NCBI GenBank assembly: GCA_032161045.1
Contig: JAVHTH010000002.1
Direction: 5' to 3' (one strand)
DNA: 64,000 nt
Source: Fervidibacter sinensis
GTDB lineage: Bacteria; Armatimonadota; Fervidibacteria; Fervidibacterales; Fervidibacteraceae
Under the pieces are notes generated by a model, which worked only from the letters and a program-made list of their open reading frames with translations, made no database searches and had not been told where the DNA came from. Positions 25,528 through 33,701 of the stretch are shown here, in pieces. The first letter of the stretch is position 1. Each line of letters opens with the position of its first letter. Both the position numbers and the translations under genes were made by a program.

Positions 25528-26277
25528 ATGTTTGTCGTTTTGCCAGCCATTGACCTGATTGACGGGAAAGTCGTTCGGTTGACACAAGGGCGTTACGACG
25601 CCGTAAAAGTTTACGGCGATGAACCTACAGAAGTTGCAAGGCAATTTGAGAACGAAGGCGCAACTTGGCTGCATATTGTTGACTTGAACGGCGCAAAAGA
25701 GGGTGAGCCAAAGAATTTGGACTCATTGGCTGCGATACGAAAGACTGTCAAGTGCAACATTCAGTTTGGGGGCGGAGCCCGCTCGCTTGGGGTTTTGGAA
25801 CGGCTCTATGAACTCGGCGTTCAAAGGGTCGTTTTGGGAACAAGCGCGATTGTCAACCCCATGTTGGCTTACGAGGCAGTGAAAAACTTTGGCGCCGAGC
25901 GAGTGGCAGTCGCTGTTGATGTCCGCGAGGGCAAAGTTGCCATTCGCGGTTGGACGGAAACCGCACCTTTACTGCCTGCAGATGTCGGCAAGGTGATGAG
26001 GGATGTCGGCGTTTGCTGGTTTGTCTACACTGACATCTTGAGGGATGGTATGATGACATCGCCCAATTTTGAAGCCGTCGCCCAATTTGCAGAAATTGTC
26101 AAGGCAAATGTGATCGCGTCAGGTGGAATCGCGAGCGTGGAACATATTCGCCAACTCAAAACCCTTGAACCGTTAGGCGTTGTCGGCTGCATCATCGGTC
26201 GGGCAATTTACGAAGGCAAGGTAAGTTTGCGAGAGGTATTGGTTGCAATCGGTGAAATTTCAAGCGAGGGTTTTTAG
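25528..26277 (+). CDS. hisA: Phosphoribosylformimino-5-aminoimidazole carboxamide ribotide isomerase
   Basis: 249 residues. Fourth step of histidine synthesis. The half-barrel pattern is clear: VLPAIDLIDGKVVRLTQGRY (catalytic Asp8 region), LHIVDLNGAKEGEPKN, NIQFGGGARSLG, VYTDILRDGMMTSPNFE (second catalytic Asp) and IASGGIASVEHI. The D-L-N-G-A pattern and DILRDG separate it from HisF. Normal length. CTTAGGGGGTAGTAAGG precedes the ATG. No other his gene is in the window. The 3' end overlaps the convergent glycerate kinase by 18 bp. Confidence 0.93.
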   Translation: MFVVLPAIDLIDGKVVRLTQGRYDAVKVYGDEPTEVARQFENEGATWLHIVDLNGAKEGEPKNLDSLAAIRKTVKCNIQFGGGARSLGVLERLYELGVQRVVLGTSAIVNPMLAYEAVKNFGAERVAVAVDVREGKVAIRGWTETAPLLPADVGKVMRDVGVCWFVYTDILRDGMMTSPNFEAVAQFAEIVKANVIASGGIASVEHIRQLKTLEPLGVVGCIIGRAIYEGKVSLREVLVAIGEISSEGF

Positions 26278-27402
26278 AGCCCTGATCAGCCAACCCAATT
26301 CTTGGGCGGTTCGTTTCAAGAGCGCCAAAGTGTTTGCCATCGCGTCTTGCTCACTCATTGGTTTGTCGGTGATGGCGAAACAAGCGTCAATGCCCCATTC
26401 ACGGCATTTTTCCGAACCTTCGCCCAACTGACCGACAATTGCGATGACAGGTTTTTTGTATCGCTTCGCGACTTGGGCGACACCGTGAGGGACTTTGCCG
26501 AAGCCGGTTTGAAAGTCAATTTTGCCTTCCCCAGTTATCACCAGATTTGCCTTCTGAACTCGTTCGTCAAGCCTAACTGCCTGAATGACAAGTTCAACCC
26601 CACGCTTTAGTTTCGCTTGACAAAAAGCCATCAACCCCGCTCCCAATCCGCCGGCAGCACCTGCACCGGGGACATGTTCAACATCAACACCTAAGTCACG
26701 GCGGATGATGGCAGCGTAATGGCGCAAATTTTCGTCAAGCAACTTCACCATTTCAGGAGTTGCGCCCTTCTGCGGTCCATAAACCGCCGATGCGCCATTT
26801 GGACCTGTTAATGGGTTGGTCACATCGCAAGCAACGAGGATTTCGGTTTCCCTCAAACGGCTGTCAAGTTCACTGATGTCAATTCTCGCCACTTTCCCGA
26901 GTTCACCGCCGCCGAAACCGATTTCATTTCCGTCTTCATCCAAAAGTTTTGCCCCTAACGCTTGTGCCATCCCTGCACCGCCATCGTTCGTTGCACTGCC
27001 GCCGATGCCAACAATAACTCGTTTGCAACCCGCATCCAAAGCAGCCTTGATCAGTTCTCCTACGCCATAAGTTGTCGTGAGAAGAGGGTTTCGTTTTTCG
27101 GGTGGAACGAGGTGCAAACCGGCTGCTGCCGCCATCTCAATGACGGCAGTTTCTCCGTCGCCGAGAATTCCGAAGAAAGCGTCAACTGGTTCGCCTAACG
27201 GACCCGTCACTCTCTTTGTGACGATTTTCCCTCCTGTCGCCACCACTAAAGCCTCAACAGTCCCTTCCCCTCCATCAGCCATAGGCACCAAGTCAAATTC
27301 GGAATCAGGCAAAGCGACTTTTAGTCCATCAGCAATTGCTTGAGCGACTTCTTTTGCCGACACACTCCCCTTGAAACTGTCAGGCGCAATGACTATTCTC
27401 AT
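26260..27402 (-). CDS. Glycerate kinase (type I, GlxK/GarK family)
   Basis: 380 residues. Phosphorylates D-glycerate, feeding glycolysis. Diagnostic N-terminus IVIAPDSFKGSVSAKEVAQA and MADGGEGTVEALV; GIGGSATNDGGAGMAQALGA in the centre; LVITGEGKIDFQTGFGKVP late. The family usually has 370-385 residues. GGTGGTGGTAA precedes the ATG. Tail-to-tail overlap of 18 bp with hisA leaves no room for a terminator between the two. Confidence 0.93.
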   Translation of the reverse strand: MRIVIAPDSFKGSVSAKEVAQAIADGLKVALPDSEFDLVPMADGGEGTVEALVVATGGKIVTKRVTGPLGEPVDAFFGILGDGETAVIEMAAAAGLHLVPPEKRNPLLTTTYGVGELIKAALDAGCKRVIVGIGGSATNDGGAGMAQALGAKLLDEDGNEIGFGGGELGKVARIDISELDSRLRETEILVACDVTNPLTGPNGASAVYGPQKGATPEMVKLLDENLRHYAAIIRRDLGVDVEHVPGAGAAGGLGAGLMAFCQAKLKRGVELVIQAVRLDERVQKANLVITGEGKIDFQTGFGKVPHGVAQVAKRYKKPVIAIVGQLGEGSEKCREWGIDACFAITDKPMSEQDAMANTLALLKRTAQELGWLIRALKTLA

Positions 27403-27648
27403 TTACCACCACCGACGAAAATTTTGCTGCGTTGATGGGAAGCGCGTTGAGTGTTATGTTTCAAGTGTTGACAAACCGTGCACGATGGTTAGTGAATTCG
27501 CGCTGAGGTTTCAACTCATGGTCGTTGGTGAAATTTTTCTGAGTGCCTGCTTTGGCTGTGAATCTTTGCCCGGCGAGTTCAAGGTAAAGGGCTGGTGATA
27601 AAATTCAATTCGGCATAAAACCCAACAAAAGGGAAAGGGGGAAGAGCG

Positions 27649-28983
27649 ATGGATGCTGTTGTGATTTTTGAGGATGCAAAGTGGGTCAATTTCAAGCCCC
27701 TCACTTGGACGCGCCCCGTTTGTTTGCTCAGGACAGGAATTTTCCCGCTTTGGGAGAAGGTCGTGCAAGCGTGTAAGCGTGCAGGTATGCAGGATTTTGA
27801 GATCCACATTCACACCCGCAACTACCTTGCCCCCACATTGCGAAATTGCATGAAGGGTAAAGGCGTTTTCATCAACGAACTTGAACGGTTGGAGGGCAAG
27901 AGCGTTTTGTTCGTCAACGGTAGACTCCTCGTCACACCCGAACTTGCCCAACACGCAAGTGCAATTGAGAAGGGTGTCGCTTACACGAAAGGAGACGAAT
28001 TGGTGGCTGCCTACCTCGGCGAAGTCGCCGCTGCAACGGTTTTGCCCTCACTTCAAAAAGGTGAACCACTGACCAACAGCGATCTGCAAGAATTGTTGAA
28101 CGCTGCGACTACAAAGGTTGAAGTCCCTGAAGCCATTGTGCTTCGCTACCCTTGGCAATTAATTGACCACAACGCCGAGTTGATTTCCGCCGAGTTTTCA
28201 CTGGCGACGGAAGGCAAGGAAAGCGAAGGCAAGTTAGAGCAGGGTGTGGTCATTTATGGTGGCGATTCATCACAAGTCTACTTGGGCAAAGGCGCAGTTG
28301 TCCATCCAACTGTCGTCCTTGATGTCACCCACGGACCAATTTACATCGGCGACAACACAATTGTCTACCCACCAACTCGGATTGAAGGACCTGCCTACAT
28401 CGGCAAGGGAACTTGGATTGTCGGCGGCAAAATCCGTGAGGGCAGCAACATCGGCGATGTTTGCCGAGTAGGTGGCGAAGTTGAGGAGAGCATCATTCAC
28501 GGCTACAGCAACAAGTATCACGACGGCTTTTTGGGACACGCTTATGTTGGCGAGTGGGTGAACTTGGGTGCTTTGACAACCAATAGCGATTTGAAGGACA
28601 CTTACGGGAGTGTCCGGATTGAAATTGAGGGCGAAGGCAAAGTTGATGCTGGGACTAAAGTCGGTTGCTTCGTCGGCGACCAAGTGAAAACTTCCATCGG
28701 TGCGCTCATTTACACTGGCAAGCGGATCGGCATTTTCAGCCACATTCACGGTGTTGCGACCGATGATGTGCCGAGTTTCACCATTTGGGCAAAAAGCATT
28801 GGCGCTCAAGGCGACGCCGTTGAGTTGCTATTGGACAGTGCAATTGAAATTCACAGGCGGGTCTTGGCACGCAGAAAGATTGAAGCGACACCCGAGGAGA
28901 TTGAACTCATCCAAACACTGTTTGAACTGACTCGTGAAGAGCGGCAAAAGGCTGGAGTAAGGCAAGGGCGCCCGAGTATTTGA
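27649..28983 (+). CDS. GlmU-like sugar nucleotidyltransferase/acetyltransferase (Bacteroidetes-type 'alternative GlmU')
   Basis: 444 residues. The N-terminus VVIFEDAKWVNFKPLTWTRP plus VCLLRTGIFPLWEK matches the alternative GlmU group rather than classical GlmU (no GXGTRM loop). The second half is a left-handed beta-helix of hexapeptide repeats (IYIGDNTIVYPPTRIEGPAY) with IIHGYSNKYHDGFLGHAYVG and LGALTTNSDLKDTYG. These enzymes are thought to make UDP-N-acetylglucosamine or related sugar nucleotides. AAAGGGGGAAGAG precedes the ATG. Residues ~38-45 are encoded by a 22-nt word also present near 63490. Single gene on the plus strand. Confidence 0.8.
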   Translation: MDAVVIFEDAKWVNFKPLTWTRPVCLLRTGIFPLWEKVVQACKRAGMQDFEIHIHTRNYLAPTLRNCMKGKGVFINELERLEGKSVLFVNGRLLVTPELAQHASAIEKGVAYTKGDELVAAYLGEVAAATVLPSLQKGEPLTNSDLQELLNAATTKVEVPEAIVLRYPWQLIDHNAELISAEFSLATEGKESEGKLEQGVVIYGGDSSQVYLGKGAVVHPTVVLDVTHGPIYIGDNTIVYPPTRIEGPAYIGKGTWIVGGKIREGSNIGDVCRVGGEVEESIIHGYSNKYHDGFLGHAYVGEWVNLGALTTNSDLKDTYGSVRIEIEGEGKVDAGTKVGCFVGDQVKTSIGALIYTGKRIGIFSHIHGVATDDVPSFTIWAKSIGAQGDAVELLLDSAIEIHRRVLARRKIEATPEEIELIQTLFELTREERQKAGVRQGRPSI

Positions 28984-29116
28984 TTTGAAGGGATGCTCCA
29001 AAAACAAAGCATTAAACTTGCCCCTCAGGTCTTGGAACTTAACCGAAACTGAGAGCGTTTTAGGTTTAACGGTGAGGTTCGTCTTTGCACCAAGGCACTT
29101 TTGGGGGTGAACAGAG

Positions 29117-31147
29117 TTGAGGCAAATAACTGTTGTGCTCGCCTTGGTTTTCGCTGTCTTTGGAAATTTTTCCGTCTTAACTGCTCAACCTCAGCAGCAG
29201 AAAAAACCATCAGTGCCCATTAAAAGCGAAGGCTGGCGAATAACCTACGGCGATCCAAAAGCAAAAGTCAAGGTTGAAGCCTTCTACCCAATCGGGTCAG
29301 GCGGGCATGAGTTCGTTTTGGAGTTCTCCCGCAAGTTGGCTGAAGCCTTTCCGGGCAAAGTTCAAGTCATCGTTTATGACTGGACAAAACCGAAAGCCGC
29401 TGATGAGTTCAGCAAGCGGGGTCTCTCTTGCGGTTGTTTCATCATTAACGGCAAGATGCAAGTGACACACAAAGGCAAAACTGTTGCTTTCATGCGCCGA
29501 CCTGAAATGACGGGTTGGAGTTTTGATTTGCTCAAAGCAGTGGTAGCCGAGGAAGTGAACAGAGTTTACGGCAAAGGAACTAAACCTGAGCAGAAAAAAG
29601 CCTCTCCCGTTCAAAAAACGGGCACTGGAACAAGTTCCAATCCCAAAGGCGTCGTTGAAATTTTCGTCCCTTGCGGTCTTGCAGGACCTTACGGCGACCT
29701 TGCAAGGATGTTCCAAAAGCAACACCCCGAAATCCGCCTCCGACCCAATGTGACCGGAATCATTGCATTGCTCAACCAACTTGAGGCTGGTGCTACGCCT
29801 GACATTTTCCTTGCGCTTGGGACTTTTGAGTTGACCAAGTTGGCTGAACAGAACAAGTTCGTTGAGGGCAGCATTGTCAAGTGTGCTCGCATCCCACTCG
29901 CTGTGGTCGTCCCAAAGCGAAATCCCGCAGGCATCAAGCGGCTTGAAGATTTGGCTTCGCCGAAAGTCAAGCGTGTCATTACTTATCCGTTCAAACTCTC
30001 TGGAGGGCGTGGGGCAAGGCAAGCCCTTGAGGCTGCGAAGATTTGGGATGCTGTGAACCCGAAAATTTTCACACCGAAAGTCCCCGATCAAGCGAAACAG
30101 TTGCTTAAAAAAGGTCAAGCCGATGCCGGCATCCTTTACCGCACTTGTTTGATGGAGAGTTACATTCCCGACCAACCTCCAGTTATAGAGCACGATTTGA
30201 TAGCCGTTCAGACTATCCCACAAAACCTTTACGAGCCAATTTACGCCGCTGCGGTGCTTGTCAAGGGAGGCAAAAACTTGGATGCAGCCCGTAAGTTCCT
30301 CAAATTCTTGCAAACTCCCCAAGCACGCCAAGTTTGGATCAAGTGGGGATTTGAGCCTGTTGAAGAAGTGGCGAAGCCATCAAAATTGAGCAGCAAAACC
30401 CCGCTTTTCATTTACGCTGGTGCTGCTTTCCGACCGCCCCTTGAGGAGATGGGGAAAGAATTTGAACGCAGATACGGTGTGCCTGTTCGGTTCAACTTCA
30501 CCGGTTCAAACTGCCTTTTAGCGCAAATTATCTTGAGCCAACAGGGTGACTTGTTCCTGCCCGGTGAGGAGTTTTATGTCCGTCAAGCGCAGAAGCGAGG
30601 CTATGTGCTCAAAAGCGAGGTCATCGGCTATTTCGTGCCTGTCATCTTAGTCCGAAAAGGCAACCCAAAAAACATAAGGTCACTGAAGGATTTGGCAAAT
30701 TCGGGCATCAAGGTCGGCTTAGGTGACCCTAAAGCGTGCGCTATCGGCGAAATTAGTGAGGCTATTTTGCGGAAGAACGGTTTAACAGAAGTGGTTCACA
30801 AAAATGTTGTGTTTCGGGCTATGACTGCGCCTGAACTCGCAAACGCTCTGCGTTTAGGTGGCATTGATGCTTGCATCAATTGGGATGCCATCGCTAACTA
30901 CCCTTGGGTTCGTCCGGCAGTTGAAGTCATCACAATCCCACCAGAGCAGAATGTCATCACAGCAAATCCGCTCGCAATTTTGAAGACGACGAAGAATCGT
31001 CAGGCTGCAGAGTTGTTCCTTCAGTTTGCTCTCACCGATGGGCAACGAATTTTGAGAAGACACGGCTTCACTGCCCGAAACGATTTGCCCCCAGCATACG
31101 CAAGGGCATTGTTCACGCCTACTGCATCCGCTTCGTCACCAAAATAG
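29117..31147 (+). CDS. Secreted fusion: thioredoxin-like domain plus two ModA-like substrate-binding domains
   Basis: 676 residues from a TTG start (GGGGGTGAAC upstream). Signal peptide ~1-23. A thioredoxin-like domain follows (41-151: ITYGDPKAKVKVEAFYPIG ... VQVIVYDWTKPKAADEFSKR ... SCGCFIINGK) and a Lys/Ser/Thr linker (152-177). Then come two bacterial extracellular solute-binding domains of the molybdate type: first 178-421 (VEIFVPCGLAGPYGDLARMF), second 428-665 (LFIYAGAAFRPPLEEMGKEF). Both have the usual GDLF/PDIFLALG and DAGILYRTCLM/DACINWDAIA loops. No permease or ATPase gene is adjacent. Ligand could be molybdate, tungstate or a metal-chelate; unproven. Confidence 0.8.
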   Translation: MRQITVVLALVFAVFGNFSVLTAQPQQQKKPSVPIKSEGWRITYGDPKAKVKVEAFYPIGSGGHEFVLEFSRKLAEAFPGKVQVIVYDWTKPKAADEFSKRGLSCGCFIINGKMQVTHKGKTVAFMRRPEMTGWSFDLLKAVVAEEVNRVYGKGTKPEQKKASPVQKTGTGTSSNPKGVVEIFVPCGLAGPYGDLARMFQKQHPEIRLRPNVTGIIALLNQLEAGATPDIFLALGTFELTKLAEQNKFVEGSIVKCARIPLAVVVPKRNPAGIKRLEDLASPKVKRVITYPFKLSGGRGARQALEAAKIWDAVNPKIFTPKVPDQAKQLLKKGQADAGILYRTCLMESYIPDQPPVIEHDLIAVQTIPQNLYEPIYAAAVLVKGGKNLDAARKFLKFLQTPQARQVWIKWGFEPVEEVAKPSKLSSKTPLFIYAGAAFRPPLEEMGKEFERRYGVPVRFNFTGSNCLLAQIILSQQGDLFLPGEEFYVRQAQKRGYVLKSEVIGYFVPVILVRKGNPKNIRSLKDLANSGIKVGLGDPKACAIGEISEAILRKNGLTEVVHKNVVFRAMTAPELANALRLGGIDACINWDAIANYPWVRPAVEVITIPPEQNVITANPLAILKTTKNRQAAELFLQFALTDGQRILRRHGFTARNDLPPAYARALFTPTASASSPK

Positions 31148-31198
31148 GCACAGCGTGGTCTTGCCACAACTAAGTCTACCTCTAATTGATGTTTGGCA

Positions 31199-32305
31199 TC
31201 ACAGTGGCACTTCCGACCAAGGGTCATAGTCAACATTGCCTTCAACTAAGTCACCGTAAACTCCGTCACCGTCTTTATCCGCGCCCGGTCCTCCCGGGTC
31301 ACCCCACCAATTGTATTCGGCATTGACAGTTTCATCGGTTGTGTTACGCAGACCGACTTCGGTGTTGCCTTCAATGTTGTTGTAATTGATGACGGGCACA
31401 CCTGTGTTGCCACTCTCATAGGTCACAAGTATGCCAATTTGATTGGCAGTCACATCATTCGGCACTTCAGGGTCACCGCCAAAGGTAACTTCAGAGCACG
31501 AGACGAAAAGCACGCCAACGATGTTGTTGGAAATGATGTTTCCAACAACTTCTGTGCCCGAAGACGATAAGCCTTGAGTTGTTTCACGGGAACGAACCCC
31601 AAGCCCCAAACCGTTTGATGTGAGGACATTCCCGCCAACAAAGCATTCAGGCGACCGGTCAACATAGATGCCTTGATTGCAATCGTGGACATAATTGCTG
31701 AAAATCATTGTCCCATGAGCGGCGTTGTTGGAAGCGACACTCGTTGAAAGGATGCCATTGACAGTGTTGAAAACCTCGTTGCTGTCAATAACATTGAACT
31801 CAGCAACCCCGTTGCCAACCCCACCACCGCGAGCAAGGATGCCGCAGTCGGCATAACTCACAATCCCGCGACCCCGCAAAATGTTTCCTGCCACCATGTT
31901 ATCATCGCCTTGGATGAAAATAAGGCGGTGAGCGTGAGGGTGAGCACTATTGTTAGTCCTGTCCTCAATCGTAAACCCTTCAAACAAATTGCCGTTGCCC
32001 GTAATGTAAACCCCAGCGGGAACAAGTTCAGGTGGACGAATGAAAGTGCGGTTAGGTCCATTTTTGGATTGAATCGTCAAGCCATTTTGGCTGACGGTGA
32101 TCCGCTCCGAATAAATACCGGGACCAACTATGATTGTGTCACCATCAGCGGCGTGGTTTATGGCATGTTGAATAGTCAAGTGGTTAACACCGCAAGGTGA
32201 GCCTGCAAGGCGGACATAATGGGTGACTGCAGCAGCCCTCACAACGCTGAGGAGCAAAAGCGAAATAACTACACCACCGAGTAAACCCAACCTTAACCGT
32301 CCCAT
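31199..32305 (-). CDS. Secreted right-handed beta-helix protein (NosD/pectate-lyase-like fold)
   Basis: 368 residues with a signal peptide (LGLLGGVVISLLLLSVVRAA). The mature part is a parallel beta-helix: TIQHAINHAADGDTIIVGPG near the start and repeated GNI/NNI-type turns (FEGFTIEDRTNN, NMVAGNILRGRG, FNVIDSNEVFNT, VVGNIISNNIVG). The end NAEYNWWGDPGGPG and the acidic DKDGDGVYGD (calcium-loop-like) are common in surface proteins of this fold. Fits the NosD/periplasmic copper-binding superfamily, but could be a polysaccharide-binding or lyase protein. GGGGGG upstream supports the ATG at 32305. Convergent with the fusion protein, 51 bp apart. Confidence 0.8.
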   Translation of the reverse strand: MGRLRLGLLGGVVISLLLLSVVRAAAVTHYVRLAGSPCGVNHLTIQHAINHAADGDTIIVGPGIYSERITVSQNGLTIQSKNGPNRTFIRPPELVPAGVYITGNGNLFEGFTIEDRTNNSAHPHAHRLIFIQGDDNMVAGNILRGRGIVSYADCGILARGGGVGNGVAEFNVIDSNEVFNTVNGILSTSVASNNAAHGTMIFSNYVHDCNQGIYVDRSPECFVGGNVLTSNGLGLGVRSRETTQGLSSSGTEVVGNIISNNIVGVLFVSCSEVTFGGDPEVPNDVTANQIGILVTYESGNTGVPVINYNNIEGNTEVGLRNTTDETVNAEYNWWGDPGGPGADKDGDGVYGDLVEGNVDYDPWSEVPL

Positions 32306-32553
32306 CACTGATCCCCCCTTGAGCGGATTTTACGCCTCAATTCTATACACCACCGACTACGATGTCAAGCACACTCTCTTGCTTGTTTCCTCATCCCCAA
32401 TTTGAAATCACGACTTGCCCTTGATTTTGATAACCACTTCAGCGGTTATGCGAAAGTGCAGGGCTTGCAATTTGAGACCTGATCCCGCTAAACTTTTGTT
32501 ATCAGAACTTTTCGGCTGGCTGGAAAAAGCAGACATTTGAGGAGGTGGCAGAT

Positions 32554-33390
32554 GTGATTATTGGCTTCTTGACGGCGCCGTTTCGGGATGTGGCGTTTAA
32601 GGATGTGGTGAAGTTTGCGGCTGAAAACGGGTTTGGTGGGTTAGAGGTCGTGACTGGCGTCGGGCACGGGCACATTGATGCCGAACAAGTATTGAAAGAC
32701 AAAGGGCGTTCAGTCAAACGAGCGCTCAAAGGCACAGGCGTTCAAATCACAAGTTTGGCTCGCTACGGCAACCCATTAGACCCTGACCCACAGAGGCGTG
32801 AAGCATTCCTGAACGAACTTCGGACAGTTATTGATGCTGCTGAAGTCCTTGAAGTTCCCGTTGTTTGCACCCTCGCTGGCTTCCCACTCCCCGGCAAAAC
32901 GAAGATGCAAACGATTGAGCAAGATGTGCCATCTGTTTTTGCACCACTTTGCGAATATGCTGAAAAGCGTGGGGTCAAAATTGCCCTTGAGAACTGGTTT
33001 GCAACGAACCTTCAAGGTTTACATCACTTTGAACGGATTTTTGAAGTCGTCCCACATCCGAACTTCGGACTTAACTTTGACCCATCACACCTCGTCCACC
33101 AAGACATTGACTATATCGCAGCAGTTGAGCGTTTCGCCAATCGCATTTTCCACACCCACGCAAAGGACACGCAAATTTACGAACACAAACGCCGTTGGAT
33201 CGGGAACTACGAAAGCGGTTGGTGGCGCTATGTTATCCCCGGCTACGGCTTAATTGATTGGGGACGATACATCGGGACGCTGAGGCGAGTCGGCTATGAT
33301 GGTGTCTTGTCAATAGAGCACGAAGATGCTGCGTTCCCGAGGGAGTTGGGCTTCATCAAAGGTAAGGAGTATCTGAGCCTTTTTGTTTGA
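32554..33390 (+). CDS. Sugar phosphate isomerase/epimerase family TIM barrel (second copy)
   Basis: 278 residues; xylose-isomerase-like barrel. Metal-ligand regions: GVKIALENWFATNLQGLHHF (Glu), NFGLNFDPSHLVHQ (Asp/His), FHTHAKDTQIYEHKR (His pair) and VLSIEHEDAAF (Glu). This fits inositol or sugar isomerases; substrate is unknown. The GTG at 32554 is chosen: GAGGAGG lies 8 bp upstream, and an earlier GTG at 32545 overlaps that site. It is not closely related to the protein at 16409-17278 beyond the fold. A hairpin terminator candidate follows. Confidence 0.82.
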   Translation: MIIGFLTAPFRDVAFKDVVKFAAENGFGGLEVVTGVGHGHIDAEQVLKDKGRSVKRALKGTGVQITSLARYGNPLDPDPQRREAFLNELRTVIDAAEVLEVPVVCTLAGFPLPGKTKMQTIEQDVPSVFAPLCEYAEKRGVKIALENWFATNLQGLHHFERIFEVVPHPNFGLNFDPSHLVHQDIDYIAAVERFANRIFHTHAKDTQIYEHKRRWIGNYESGWWRYVIPGYGLIDWGRYIGTLRRVGYDGVLSIEHEDAAFPRELGFIKGKEYLSLFV

Positions 33391-33701
33391 ATTCTTGGCT
33401 TTGCAGAAACCCATTGCTTGCTTCAACCTCAGTTTAATGATCGTCGCCCGCAAGGGGCGACGCTACAATTTTTGGTTTTTCAACGACCGTCGCTTGCAGG
33501 AGATGACGCTGCTGTGTAGGACTTAAAATCAGCCAGAATCGTGCCCTCAGAGATTGTTAGCGACTATTGGCTAAAGCCTTTTATTCAGCATCTCAAGGGT
33601 TTTGGCTCATCAAATGGGTTCGCCCTCTGGAGGATTTTCAACTTGCCAAGGGGGTTCAAAAGAATGCTTTGTCAAGAACTTTTAGGTGACCGGCAATAAA
33701 A
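33391..33701. other. 311-bp gap between isomerase and recG
   Basis: No gene seen. It holds the hairpin at 33442-33462 with its T-rich tail, a second region of related words (GACCGTCGCTTGCAGGAGAT) and a TTGGCTAAAGCC word related to the CCACTGGCTAAAGCCAGTGG palindrome at 38912-38931. Confidence 0.6.
33442..33478 (+). terminator. Hairpin terminator candidate after the isomerase gene
   Basis: CGTCGCCC-GCAA-GGGGCGACG followed by CTACAATTTTTGGTTTTT. The stem has GNRA-like loop GCAA. The CTACAATTTTT tail is shared with the dispersed repeats, so the element may be a repeat that also terminates transcription. Confidence 0.55.

Noticed and set aside
29297..30331. 344-residue open frame antisense to the thioredoxin/ModA fusion
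   Set aside because: Same reasons: opposite a clear gene and without domain or start signals.
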